8,577 bases of DNA from Acidobacteriota bacterium (GCA_024640445.1 JAHEEZ010000156.1:1-8577), one strand, 5' to 3'. Counted from the stretch's first letter, positions 1 to 7,268 are shown. The notes: generated from the letters alone by a model not told the origin. Made by a program: numbers and translations.

Positions 1-737
1 GGATACTCGCTCAATCGGAAGCAAGCTTCAACCTGGACAAACAGGGGGACAAGGGTGAGATCCGGGTGACGCGGGGAAACATTGAGACAAACTCCAACGG
101 AGTAAGAACCAGGCTTAACGAAAACGAATACGCGGCAGTGAACCGCGGGACCCTGGCCTCACGAGAAAGGCTGCTCCGACCTCCGATCCCCGACGACCCT
201 CCTCCGTCGGCCCAGATCCCGACATCCAGCAGAAATAAGAGCGTGATGTTCACCTGGAAGCGTTCAACGGCGGCGGGAGAACTCACGTACCAATTCCAGC
301 TTTCGGGATCTCCATTCTTTATCACGGACCAGCTGATGAAGGACGAGGGCGGCCTTCGGGACAACCGTTATGGGGTCCCCGGACTTTCACCGGACAATTA
401 CTTCTGGAGGGTGCGTGCTGTTTCGGGTTCGGGCCAAAGAAGCGAATGGAGCGAACCTTCGCGCCTGACTATTTATACTCAAAGAGGATCCAGCAGGATC
501 GAAGCCGGAAAGTGGAAGGTTGAACACCTTGGAGGAAAGCTCTACACAATAAGCGGAATGACGGAACCGGGCGTAACGGTCAGGATCCTAGGACGCGAGG
601 CCTTTGCCAAGTATGACGGCTCGTTCACGCTTCAGATCTCTACGACGTCTTCGTCCGTGGCAGTGGCACTCACCGATGACAAAGGAAACCGCGGACAATA
701 TAACCTCTCGCTGCGAACAGGTCGCGCGGGAGGGTAG
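1..737 (+). CDS. FecR-domain protein with fibronectin-like and Ig-like domains, C-terminal part (5' end outside window)
   Basis: The reading frame is open from the left edge (first whole codon at base 3) to a TAG at 735-737, so 244 C-terminal residues are visible and the start lies outside. Visible residues 18-46 carry the end of a FecR-type beta repeat (GEIRVTRGNIET, then RLNENEYAAV). A proline-rich linker (PPIPDDPPPSAQ) follows. Residues about 75-160 look like a fibronectin type III-type domain, with YFWRVRAVSG and SEWSEPSRL. Residues about 178-240 resemble the small Ig-like module with GMTEPG, DGSF and DDKGN motifs. Such proteins are normally exported or membrane-anchored and probably act in the envelope. 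No sigma-factor/TonB system is visible, so a classical iron-signalling FecR role is not supported. A GTG at 66 is only an internal codon. The function is unknown; the domain reading is fairly sure. Confidence 0.75.
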   Translation, partial: ILAQSEASFNLDKQGDKGEIRVTRGNIETNSNGVRTRLNENEYAAVNRGTLASRERLLRPPIPDDPPPSAQIPTSSRNKSVMFTWKRSTAAGELTYQFQLSGSPFFITDQLMKDEGGLRDNRYGVPGLSPDNYFWRVRAVSGSGQRSEWSEPSRLTIYTQRGSSRIEAGKWKVEHLGGKLYTISGMTEPGVTVRILGREAFAKYDGSFTLQISTTSSSVAVALTDDKGNRGQYNLSLRTGRAGG

Positions 738-742
738 ACCTC

Positions 743-1684
743 TCAAACAGTCTCTCGTTTGGGTTCACCTGACAGGGACGAAGCAGCAAGCAGGATAAAC
801 GAGATCCAGAGCGCGTCAGCGAGGAAGAGATGTCCGAGCTGCATCAAGATCGGCGCTCCGGTTACCAAGGTCAGACCGCCGAAGACTATCTGGGCCAGTA
901 CGATCAGGCTTACCGCGTTTGACCAGAAAGCCGAACCTGCACGACCCTCCGCCGCCTTTCTGATCCAACCGGCTGCAAGAAATAGAAAAACCCCGACAAT
1001 TACCGAAACTATCGGATGCAGGACCCTTAAACGGACCAGCATATGGGATGTCTGCGCCAGATCTTCCCGGATTCCCGCAGCGAGTGATTGCGAAGGGAAG
1101 AGCATATTGCTAAGCGCGGCTATTGAACCGGTAACCCCGACGACTATTATCGCGGCAACCCCCGCTGACAGAGTGTAGATTATCCTGCGATCCACATTCG
1201 CTCGCAATCTTCCGCCTCCGAGTGCAAACCAGCACGTCAGGGTCAGGAACGCGAGCAAAATAAACGTGTTGATCAGGTGCCCCGCCATCCAGAACGGGCG
1301 CACCGCGGTGAGCGTTTCCGCGGTGTTGCCTGTGAGGACCAGCCCGGCGCCGACCAACGCCTCGGTGACAATGAAAATGAAGGAAACGACGGCCGTCTTT
1401 CGAACAGGCGAGCCCTTTGCAAATTTCCTTAGAGCCCAGACAAGCAGCGCCAGGACAAAAAGGAAGGCGAGTCCGCTTGTGAGCCTGTGCGAGAATTCGA
1501 TCACGGTCTTCAATTCCGGCGCAGAAGGAATTAACTCACCGTGGCAGGTGAGCCAGTGCTGGCCGCACCCGTCCCCCGATTTCGAGGCGCGAAGGAAGAC
1601 GCCCCAGAGGATCACCACAATGTTGTAGGCGAGAACGAATAAAGAGAACTTCGCAAAGCCGGATATGTTCTTCAGCGGTTTCAT
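743..1684 (-). CDS. ctaA: Haem A synthase (COX15/CtaA family)
   Basis: This integral membrane enzyme oxidises the C8 methyl of haem O to the formyl group of haem A for aa3-type cytochrome oxidase. The 313-residue protein has about eight hydrophobic segments in two four-helix halves. Family landmarks are present: a cysteine pair C40/C47 in the first external loop (CGQHWLTC, the spacing of Bacillus CtaA C35/C42), E63 and H66 in EFSHR (matching catalytic E57 and haem ligand H60), H136 in WMAGHL, H223 in RVLHP and H285 in LGHLF. The second-half cysteine pair of Bacillus CtaA is absent. I chose the ATG at 1684 because GAGAAG lies 5 bases upstream and the first helix follows directly. The frame stays open to 1843, but that extension is hydrophilic and covers the divergent gene at 1763. 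No ctaB or oxidase genes are nearby. The stop is 5 bases from the stop of the convergent FecR-like gene. Confidence 0.93.
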   Translation of the reverse strand: MKPLKNISGFAKFSLFVLAYNIVVILWGVFLRASKSGDGCGQHWLTCHGELIPSAPELKTVIEFSHRLTSGLAFLFVLALLVWALRKFAKGSPVRKTAVVSFIFIVTEALVGAGLVLTGNTAETLTAVRPFWMAGHLINTFILLAFLTLTCWFALGGGRLRANVDRRIIYTLSAGVAAIIVVGVTGSIAALSNMLFPSQSLAAGIREDLAQTSHMLVRLRVLHPIVSVIVGVFLFLAAGWIRKAAEGRAGSAFWSNAVSLIVLAQIVFGGLTLVTGAPILMQLGHLFLADALWISFILLAASSLSGEPKRETV

Positions 1685-1762
1685 TTTGACTTCTCGGTTC
1701 AATGTCCGAGAATAGCACCAAGGACATTGCTCACAAACCGCATCAGCTATAAGTTTCACTAA

Positions 1763-1948
1763 ATGGAGATCGAACATTTCTTTATCTGCCCATACTGCTG
1801 GCAGGAGATCTCCATGCTTTTGGATCTGAGTTCCGGCGCTCAATCCTATATTGAGGACTGCGAAGTGTGCTGCCGGCCTGTTCGCGTTAGCTATGCGGCG
1901 GACGAGGGTGAACTTACCGAATTTGAAGCGGAGGCCTCCGATTTATGA
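1763..1948 (+). CDS. CPXCG-motif cysteine-rich mini-protein
   Basis: A 61-residue protein with two cysteine clusters, CPYC at residues 9-12 and CEVCC at 33-37. The paired CxxC knuckles are typical of a small zinc ribbon and match the Cys_rich_CPXG family as I know it. Family function is not established; metal binding is inferred from the cysteines. The last 20 residues are strongly acidic (DEGELTEFEAEA). There is no signal peptide, so it should be cytoplasmic. The ATG at 1763 has no strong Shine-Dalgarno sequence. The TGA shares bases with the ATG of the next gene (ATGA, 1945-1948), making it the first gene of a coupled four-gene run. The 78-base gap to ctaA should hold divergent promoters, but I cannot place convincing boxes. 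Confidence 0.82.
   Translation: MEIEHFFICPYCWQEISMLLDLSSGAQSYIEDCEVCCRPVRVSYAADEGELTEFEAEASDL
1929..1940 (+). promoter_or_regulatory. Ribosome binding site of the PqqB-like gene inside a 12-base palindrome
   Basis: CGGAGGCCTCCG is a perfect palindrome containing the GGAGG that should serve the ATG at 1945. In RNA it could fold into a 4-bp stem (CGGA/TCCG) with a GGCC loop, partly hiding the Shine-Dalgarno sequence. Ribosomes finishing the upstream mini-gene would open it, which fits the ATGA overlap. The palindrome is seen; the regulatory role is inferred. Confidence 0.35.
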
Positions 1949-2886
1949 AAAGATTCGCTGCCGGGCTGATCCTCGCCCTCGTATTCACGGTTTCCGCAGT
2001 CTTTGCCAGGGACCCTTATGTGGTGGTGCTCGGAGTAGGACAGGACGCGGGCGTCCCGCAGATGGGCTGCACCTCCCCTTTTTGCCAAAAAGCCTGGAAG
2101 GACCGCACACTTCGACGCACCGTATCTTCAATCGCCCTGGTCGATCCCGCCTCGGGCAAGCGCTGGATCTTCGACGCGACGCCTGACCTGCCCGAACAGT
2201 TTCAATTACTGAAGGAAATATCCGGCGATCAGTCCAATCTGCTCTCGGGGGTGTTTCTCACGCACGCTCACATAGGGCACTACACAGGACTGATGTACCT
2301 TGGAAAAGAGTCGATGAACGCAAACGGCGTCGAGGTGTGGGCGATGCCTCGGATGAAGGAGTTTCTAGAAAACAACGGACCCTGGTCACAGCTCGTATCG
2401 ATCGGAAACATTAAATTGCGCCCTCTTTCAGACGGTCGCTCTGTAAACTTTGCGAATGGAATTTCAGTGACCCCTTATCTCGTCCCCCATCGCGACGAAT
2501 ACAGCGAAACTGTCGGATACAGGATCAGCGCCGGCGGCAAGACCCTTCTGTTCATACCGGACATAGATAAATGGCAAAAGTGGGAACACGGACTTGCACG
2601 GGCGACGGAAGAAAACGACTTTCTGCTTGTAGACGGCACCTTTTTCAAGGACGGCGAGATCCCGAGGCCGGCGAGCGAGGTTCCGCATCCGTTCGTGACC
2701 GAAACGATGGACCTCCTGAAAGACCTTCCTGCTACTGAGCGGAAGAAAGTCTGGTTCATTCATTTCAATCATTCGAATCCGCTTGTCCAGGGATCGGCGA
2801 TACAACTTGCCGAAGTGGAAACCCGGGGTTTTGGTGTAGCAAGTACGGCGCAAGTCTTTGATCTCGGTCCCAGGGGCGAAAGGTGA
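1945..2886 (+). CDS. Exported PqqB-like metallo-beta-lactamase-fold hydrolase
   Basis: 313 residues. Residues 1-21 form a clear signal peptide (KR, hydrophobic core, cleavage after VFA), so the protein is probably periplasmic. The mature part begins like PqqB (VVVLGVGQDAGVPQ), followed by a C42/C47 pair. The fold motif is HAHIGH at 107-112, where the Asp of the usual HxHxDH is Gly. Other likely ligands are H182 (VPHRDEYS), D206 (IPDIDKW) and H273/H276 (HFNHSNP). This gives a nearly complete metal site lacking the second-site Asp, so metal number and reaction are uncertain. PQQ synthesis is unlikely: PqqB is cytoplasmic in the pathway and no other pqq gene is seen. The ATG overlaps the previous stop by 4 bases. 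GGAGG at 1930-1934 serves as ribosome binding site with a 10-base spacer. The 3' end overlaps tlyA by 4 bases. Substrate unknown. Confidence 0.83.
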   Translation: MKRFAAGLILALVFTVSAVFARDPYVVVLGVGQDAGVPQMGCTSPFCQKAWKDRTLRRTVSSIALVDPASGKRWIFDATPDLPEQFQLLKEISGDQSNLLSGVFLTHAHIGHYTGLMYLGKESMNANGVEVWAMPRMKEFLENNGPWSQLVSIGNIKLRPLSDGRSVNFANGISVTPYLVPHRDEYSETVGYRISAGGKTLLFIPDIDKWQKWEHGLARATEENDFLLVDGTFFKDGEIPRPASEVPHPFVTETMDLLKDLPATERKKVWFIHFNHSNPLVQGSAIQLAEVETRGFGVASTAQVFDLGPRGER

Positions 2887-3632
2887 ACAAGCAGCGCATA
2901 GACAAACTTCTGGTTGAACGCGGCATTGCGGAATCAAGGACCAAGGCGCAGGCAATGGTGATGTCCGGCGTGGTACTTGTGGACGAGCGACGCGTCGAAA
3001 AGCCTTCGGAACAATTCTCCAAAGAGAGCGATATCAGGATCAAGGGAGAATCTGCCGAATCAAAATATGTAGGACGCGGAGGCCTGAAGCTTGAAAAGGC
3101 TCTCGCGGACTTTCATATATGCCCTATTGCATATGTTTGTCTCGACGTCGGCTCCTCGACCGGCGGATTTACTGATTGTCTCCTGAAGCACGGTGCGGCA
3201 AGAGTGTACGCGGTGGATGCGGGAACGAACCAGTTGGTTTGGGAGCTCCGGAACGATCCAAGGGTAACCGTGTTGGAAAACACGAATGCTCGTTACCTGA
3301 CACCCGGTCAATTTCCGGTGCAGTTCGATCTGATCACGGTTGACGTTTCATTCATTTCGGTGACCAAGATCCTCCCGGCCCTTGTGCCGCTCCTGGGCGA
3401 CAAAGGGCAGATCGTCGTCCTGGTCAAACCTCAGTTCGAGGTGGGAAAGGGCGAGGTCGGAAAGGGCGGGATAGTAAGGGAAGAATCAAAAAGATCGAGA
3501 GTGATAGTAGAGGTAGGCGAGTTTGCGGAGGGTCTGGGAATGTCTGTCGCGAACATTGTCGAATCCCCGATCACGGGAGCCGGGGGAAATGTTGAATATC
3601 TGATGATGTTGGCGAAACGCGAAAATGAATAA
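2883..3632 (+). CDS. tlyA: TlyA-family rRNA (cytidine-2'-O)-methyltransferase
   Basis: 249 residues, the usual TlyA length. Residues 5-60 are an S4 RNA-binding domain (RIDKLLVERG, SRTKAQAM). Residues 61-249 are an FtsJ/RrmJ-type Rossmann methyltransferase: GRGGLKLEKAL at 64-74, the SAM-binding LDVGSSTGGFTD at 87-98, DVSFIS at 154-159, LVKPQFE at 180-186 and GNVEYL at 235-240. K69, D154, K182 and E238 fall at the positions of the K-D-K-E catalytic tetrad described for Mycobacterium tuberculosis TlyA. Known members methylate 2'-O of cytidines in 16S and/or 23S rRNA and affect capreomycin susceptibility. The haemolysin name of the family is historical. The GTG start at 2883 overlaps the previous TGA (GTGA), and AGGGG at 2872-2876 is a suitable ribosome binding site. 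Which rRNA sites are modified here cannot be read from sequence. Confidence 0.94.
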   Translation: MNKQRIDKLLVERGIAESRTKAQAMVMSGVVLVDERRVEKPSEQFSKESDIRIKGESAESKYVGRGGLKLEKALADFHICPIAYVCLDVGSSTGGFTDCLLKHGAARVYAVDAGTNQLVWELRNDPRVTVLENTNARYLTPGQFPVQFDLITVDVSFISVTKILPALVPLLGDKGQIVVLVKPQFEVGKGEVGKGGIVREESKRSRVIVEVGEFAEGLGMSVANIVESPITGAGGNVEYLMMLAKRENE

Positions 3633-3834
3633 GGGGTCGGCGGCAAAACAAACGGATCGCACGGAACGCACGCCGGAAAGAGCAGCGTTTACCGAAGGAG
3701 TGCATTTCTACTATGAAGACGGGTATATGGTTCTGACTTCGCGGTTTCTTCTCGAGCGAGGATACTGCTGCGGAAACGGCTGCCGCCATTGTCCTTATCC
3801 GGAGGAAGACCAGGTTCGTGCTCAGAGAAGGTAG
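3625..3834 (+). CDS. DUF5522-type cysteine-rich mini-protein
   Basis: 69 residues. A charged, probably flexible N-terminus (residues 1-20) is followed by FTEGVHFYYEDGYMVLTSRF and the signature GYCCGNGCRHCPY at 46-58, with cysteines 48, 49, 53 and 56 and H55. I recognise this as the DUF5522 pattern; the cysteines suggest a metal site, but no function is known. The ATG lies inside the 3' end of tlyA (8-base overlap), so translation is probably coupled and its own ribosome binding site is weak. The last 13 bases overlap the 3' end of the convergent arsR. It is the last gene of the 1763-3834 run, which thus begins and ends with a small cysteine protein. Confidence 0.83.
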   Translation: MNKGSAAKQTDRTERTPERAAFTEGVHFYYEDGYMVLTSRFLLERGYCCGNGCRHCPYPEEDQVRAQRR

Positions 3835-4277
3835 GTTTCAAGCTCCTCATCTGCCGGCTCCGCGGCCGGCACCAATTCCCTTTCAACAATGGTCTCCGGC
3901 TTGGGAGCACGCGCGATCGTAACCGGCGCGTCCACTGCGCAGCATACGCTTGTCAGCCGTTGATAGTCGGCCTTCATTTCGTCAAAGGTCCAAAGCCATT
4001 CAAGTGCACGCTCAACCACGCCGCCGAGACCTTCATCGGAAGGCTGCGCGAGCCTGTAGTGGATCCACTTTCCGTCGCGCCGGGCCTCGACCAGGCCGCT
4101 CTTTCTCAGGTAAGCAAGATGCCTTGAGATCTTTGGCTGGCTTTCGTCAAGCGCCTCTGAAAAGAAACAGACACAGATCTCGTCCTCCCTCAAGAGGTTC
4201 AGGATCCTGAGGCGGGTCTTGTCGGCAAGCGCCATAAAGAGATCTTCCATTGCTGATAAGTGTTGTCCGGCGTTCAT
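3822..4277 (-). CDS. arsR: ArsR-family arsenical-responsive repressor with long cysteine-containing tail
   Basis: With the ATG at 4277 the protein has 151 residues, longer than the usual 100-120. Residues 10-80 form the winged helix-turn-helix: LADKTRLRILNLL, the inducer motif EICVCFF with C35/C37 at the start of the recognition region, SQPKISRHLAYLRKSGLV, and wing RRDGKWIHYRL. A vicinal pair C112/C113 follows in the C-terminal helix region (SVCCAVD), then about 35 residues rich in Ala, Pro and Glu. ArsR repressors release DNA when trivalent arsenic binds their cysteines. Divergence from arsI across a 119-base gap holding a promoter and palindrome fits autoregulation. The start is uncertain: no good Shine-Dalgarno sequence precedes 4277 or the alternative ATG at 4250, and the frame stays open to 4361 over promoter DNA. 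The 3' end overlaps the DUF5522 gene by 13 bases. Confidence 0.9.
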   Translation of the reverse strand: MNAGQHLSAMEDLFMALADKTRLRILNLLREDEICVCFFSEALDESQPKISRHLAYLRKSGLVEARRDGKWIHYRLAQPSDEGLGGVVERALEWLWTFDEMKADYQRLTSVCCAVDAPVTIARAPKPETIVERELVPAAEPADEELETYLL

Positions 4278-4311
4278 AAAACGAATGTTATCAGAAATCC
4301 GAATAAAAGTC

Positions 4312-4340
4312 TTGACAATATGCATCGCCGCGCATATATT
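4312..4340 (+). promoter_or_regulatory. Sigma-70-type promoter of arsI and probably the ars operon
   Basis: TTGACA at 4312-4317 and TATATT at 4335-4340 are separated by exactly 17 bases, close to the housekeeping consensus. Transcription would start near 4346-4348, about 50 bases before the arsI ATG. The -35 box lies within TTGACAA, whose complement TTGTCAA could serve as a -35 toward arsR, but I see no good -10 for that direction. Confidence 0.75.
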
Positions 4341-4370
4341 TGCTTTAACATATATGTGCAAGCAGATATG
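4333..4370. promoter_or_regulatory. Candidate ArsR operator
   Basis: The perfect 10-base palindrome ACATATATGT (4348-4357) sits at the predicted transcription start. It is flanked by CATATATTTGC (4333-4343) and GCAAGCAGATATG (4358-4370), which form a looser outer dyad (CATAT...TTGC against GCAA...ATATG). A repressor here would overlap the -10 box and initiation site. AT-rich dyads are typical of ArsR sites, but contact with this ArsR is inferred. Confidence 0.55.
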
Positions 4371-4380
4371 AATTCATTTC

Positions 4381-4386
4381 GAGGAG
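4381..4386 (+). promoter_or_regulatory. Ribosome binding site of arsI
   Basis: GAGGAG lies 10 bases before the ATG at 4397 and supports that start; the spacer is slightly long. Confidence 0.6.
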
Positions 4387-4396
4387 TTGTCATATT

Positions 4397-4849
4397 ATGA
4401 AAACACACGTTTCTTTAAGGGTTACGGACATACAGCGAAGTATCGAGTTCTATTCAAAGATGCTCGGTGTCGGCCCGGTCAAGGTCAAAGAGGACTACGC
4501 CAAGTTCGACGTGGCGAATCCTCCCCTCAATCTTTCACTCAACAAGGCCGCTGTCACAGAGGGCGGTCAACTCTCACATCTTGGATTGCAGGTCGGATCG
4601 ACGAGCGACGTGGAAACCGTCAGTCGGCGTTGGGCTTCGGAAGGGCTGATCACTCTCGAAGAGATGGGGACTGACTGCTGCTACGCACTGCAGGACAAGG
4701 TCTGGGTTTCGGATCCCGACGGAGCACACTGGGAAGTCTTCACCGTACTTGGCGACACTGAAGGCGTGGGTGATACGAGCAAATGCTGCGAGTTCACCGA
4801 CGAACCGGTCAAGATCGGAAAAAGTGAAAAGGCCGCGTCCTGCTGCTAG
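4397..4849 (+). CDS. arsI: ArsI/CadI-type C-As lyase (methylarsenite demethylase)
   Basis: 150 residues with the vicinal-oxygen-chelate (glyoxalase/dioxygenase) fold. ArsI is a non-haem Fe(II) dioxygenase that cleaves the C-As bond of trivalent methylarsenite and aromatic arsenicals, giving arsenite. The likely Fe ligands H4, H61 (LSHLGLQV) and E113 (HWEVFTVLG) have the same spacing (57 and 52 residues) as the ligands I recall for Thermomonospora curvata ArsI (Q8, H65, E117). C94/C95 in TDCCYA align with its arsenic-binding cysteine pair. Other family motifs are DYAKF and WVSDPDG. Two further vicinal pairs sit in the tail, C130/C131 (SKCCEF) and C149/C150 at the very end. It is the first gene behind the ars promoter. 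The related CadI name covers cadmium-induced members, but the acr3/arsC context favours arsenic. Confidence 0.92.
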   Translation: MKTHVSLRVTDIQRSIEFYSKMLGVGPVKVKEDYAKFDVANPPLNLSLNKAAVTEGGQLSHLGLQVGSTSDVETVSRRWASEGLITLEEMGTDCCYALQDKVWVSDPDGAHWEVFTVLGDTEGVGDTSKCCEFTDEPVKIGKSEKAASCC

Positions 4850-4893
4850 CCGTTTCTCCAATGCAGTGCCGGTTTGAATCGTCTATGATATGT

Positions 4894-4925
4894 GCGGACC
4901 TCGGCAATTGCCGGCGTCCGCCTTT
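4894..4925 (+). terminator. Terminator-like hairpin between arsI and the PLP-lyase gene
   Basis: GCGGAC (4894-4899) pairs perfectly with GTCCGC (4916-4921). Inside, CGGC (4902-4905) pairs with GCCG (4910-4913) around an AATT loop, with one imperfect step between the stems. CTTTTG follows, a short T run, so termination would be partial. It may lower expression of the downstream genes relative to arsI or protect the arsI mRNA end. Confidence 0.5.
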
Positions 4926-4935
4926 TGATTCACTG

Positions 4936-4959
4936 GGCGCTGCGCTTCGAGCAGCCGCC
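4936..4959 (+). other. Second hairpin in the arsI-lyase spacer
   Basis: GGCGCTGC (4936-4943) pairs with GCAGCCGCC (4951-4959) with one bulged C (4956) and a 7-base loop, ending 39 bases before the lyase ATG. No T run follows, so it is not a terminator by itself. With the hairpin just upstream it makes a structured leader for the lyase-acr3-arsC part of the message. I found no convincing separate promoter in 4850-4998. Confidence 0.35.
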
Positions 4960-4998
4960 AGGTAGTCACAATTCTTCTGATACGAGGTCCTTAGTCTA

Positions 4999-6174
4999 AT
5001 GAGCAAGAGATCGTTCTTAACTCGCGCGGTCCATGCCGGCGAATACGGCAGCGGGCATCACGGTGCTGTTTCATTCCCTGTGTATAACGCATCGGTATTC
5101 CGGTTCGAAAACGCCGACGAGGCGTTTGAGATTCACAATCACCACAAACACGGCTTCTATTACGGCAGGCTCGGCAATCCCACTCAGGAGGCTCTGGAGT
5201 TCACCGTGGCGGAGCTCGAGAACGCGGAATCTTCGCTCGCCTTCTCGTCCGGGATGGCGGCGGTATCCGCGGCTGTGATGACGGTCGCCGGAGCGGGTGA
5301 TCACGTAATCGCGCTCAGTTCGATGTACTCCACTACGACCTCTCTTCTTAAACATCTCGCTTCGCAGTTCGGCCTCGAAGTCTCTTTCATTGACGGGACC
5401 GATGCTTCAAACTATGAGGCAGCGATACGCCCGAACACAAAGCTCTTGTGGCTGGAAACACCCTCGAACCCGGTGCTCAACATTACGGACATCAAAGCCG
5501 TCGCGGAAATCGCAAGAGCGCACGGGATCACGACTATCGCCGACAATACTTTCGCGACGCCATACAACCAGAACCCGATCGATCTTGGGGTCGATGCAGT
5601 GATCCATTCCGCAACGAAGTACCTTGGCGGACACAGCGATCTCACAGCCGGAATGCTTGCGGGCAATCGTGACCTGGTCGAAAAAGCGAGAATGGAGACC
5701 ACCCGCTATTTTGGAGGGAACATCGCGCCGCAGGTCGCCTGGCTGCTCATGCGCGGGATAAAGACGCTGGCGCTGAGAATGCGTCAGCATAATGATAACG
5801 CATATGCCATAGCGCATATGTTAGCTGATCACAACAAGGTTACGGCGGTTCACTACCCCGGCCTGGACTCCCATCCGGGCCACGAAACGGCAAAGCAACA
5901 AATGCGGGGGTATGGCGGGATGGTGGCTTTCGACGTGGGCGGAGGTAACGAGGGCAAGGCGTTTGTGAACGGCCTCAGGCTTTGTGCCATTGCCACATCG
6001 CTTGGCGGAGTTGAGACGATCGTCCAGCACTCGGCGTCGATGACCCATGCGGGACTTTCAAAAGATGAGCGGGAGCGTGCCGGCATCCCGGACGGGCTCT
6101 TACGGCTTTCGGTCGGGATAGAAGATCCTGATGATCTTATCGAAGACATCGCACAAGCGTTGGAGGGCATTTAG
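4999..6174 (+). CDS. PLP-dependent trans-sulfuration enzyme (methionine gamma-lyase / cystathionine gamma-lyase type) in the ars operon
   Basis: 391 residues, the normal length of Cys/Met-metabolism PLP enzymes (fold type I); expected in the cytosol. K207 in HSATKYLGGH is the PLP Schiff-base lysine and D182 (ADNTFATP) binds the pyridine nitrogen. Y55/R57 (FYYGRLGNPT) and G85/M86 (SSGMAA) bind phosphate, Y110 is the stacking tyrosine, and R369 (LRLSVGIED) binds the substrate carboxylate. Family chemistry is elimination or replacement at the gamma (or beta) carbon of sulfur amino acids. Substrate choice is unclear. Pseudomonas methionine gamma-lyase C116 aligns with T112, and the Glu usual in cystathionine enzymes (AESLGG) is T333 (IATSLGG), closer to gamma-lyases. 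GAGG at 4984-4987 is the ribosome binding site. The stop is 2 bases from the acr3 ATG, so it is firmly part of the ars operon. A role in arsenic handling is inferred from position only. Confidence 0.88.
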   Translation: MSKRSFLTRAVHAGEYGSGHHGAVSFPVYNASVFRFENADEAFEIHNHHKHGFYYGRLGNPTQEALEFTVAELENAESSLAFSSGMAAVSAAVMTVAGAGDHVIALSSMYSTTTSLLKHLASQFGLEVSFIDGTDASNYEAAIRPNTKLLWLETPSNPVLNITDIKAVAEIARAHGITTIADNTFATPYNQNPIDLGVDAVIHSATKYLGGHSDLTAGMLAGNRDLVEKARMETTRYFGGNIAPQVAWLLMRGIKTLALRMRQHNDNAYAIAHMLADHNKVTAVHYPGLDSHPGHETAKQQMRGYGGMVAFDVGGGNEGKAFVNGLRLCAIATSLGGVETIVQHSASMTHAGLSKDERERAGIPDGLLRLSVGIEDPDDLIEDIAQALEGI

Positions 6175-6176
6175 AT

Positions 6177-7260
<1,084 letters not shown>

Positions 7261-7268
<8 letters not shown>

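Noticed and set aside
11..364. Minus-strand open frame opposite the FecR-like gene
   Set aside because: No motif and no ribosome binding site; the + strand frame shows coherent domains.
1727..1753. Possible promoter TTGCTC-N15-TATAAG before the CPXCG gene
   Set aside because: The spacer is too short, the -35 is poor, and the -10 would end only 9 bases from the start codon.
1685..1843. 53-residue N-terminal extension of the ctaA frame
   Set aside because: It is hydrophilic, absent from the family, and covers the whole divergent gap and the start of the CPXCG gene. The ATG at 1684 has a ribosome binding site and begins just before the first helix.
1945..2886. Annotation as PQQ biosynthesis protein PqqB
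   Set aside because: It has a signal peptide and an altered metal motif, and no pqqA, pqqC, pqqD or pqqE is nearby; only the fold family is supported.
4278..4361. 28-residue N-terminal extension of arsR
   Set aside because: It would overlap the promoter and operator region, and ArsR proteins normally begin about ten residues before the first helix, as the 4277 start gives.
5407..5817. Long minus-strand open frame opposite the PLP-lyase gene
   Set aside because: A shadow of the lyase gene with no recognisable domain; the + strand protein carries complete catalytic motifs.
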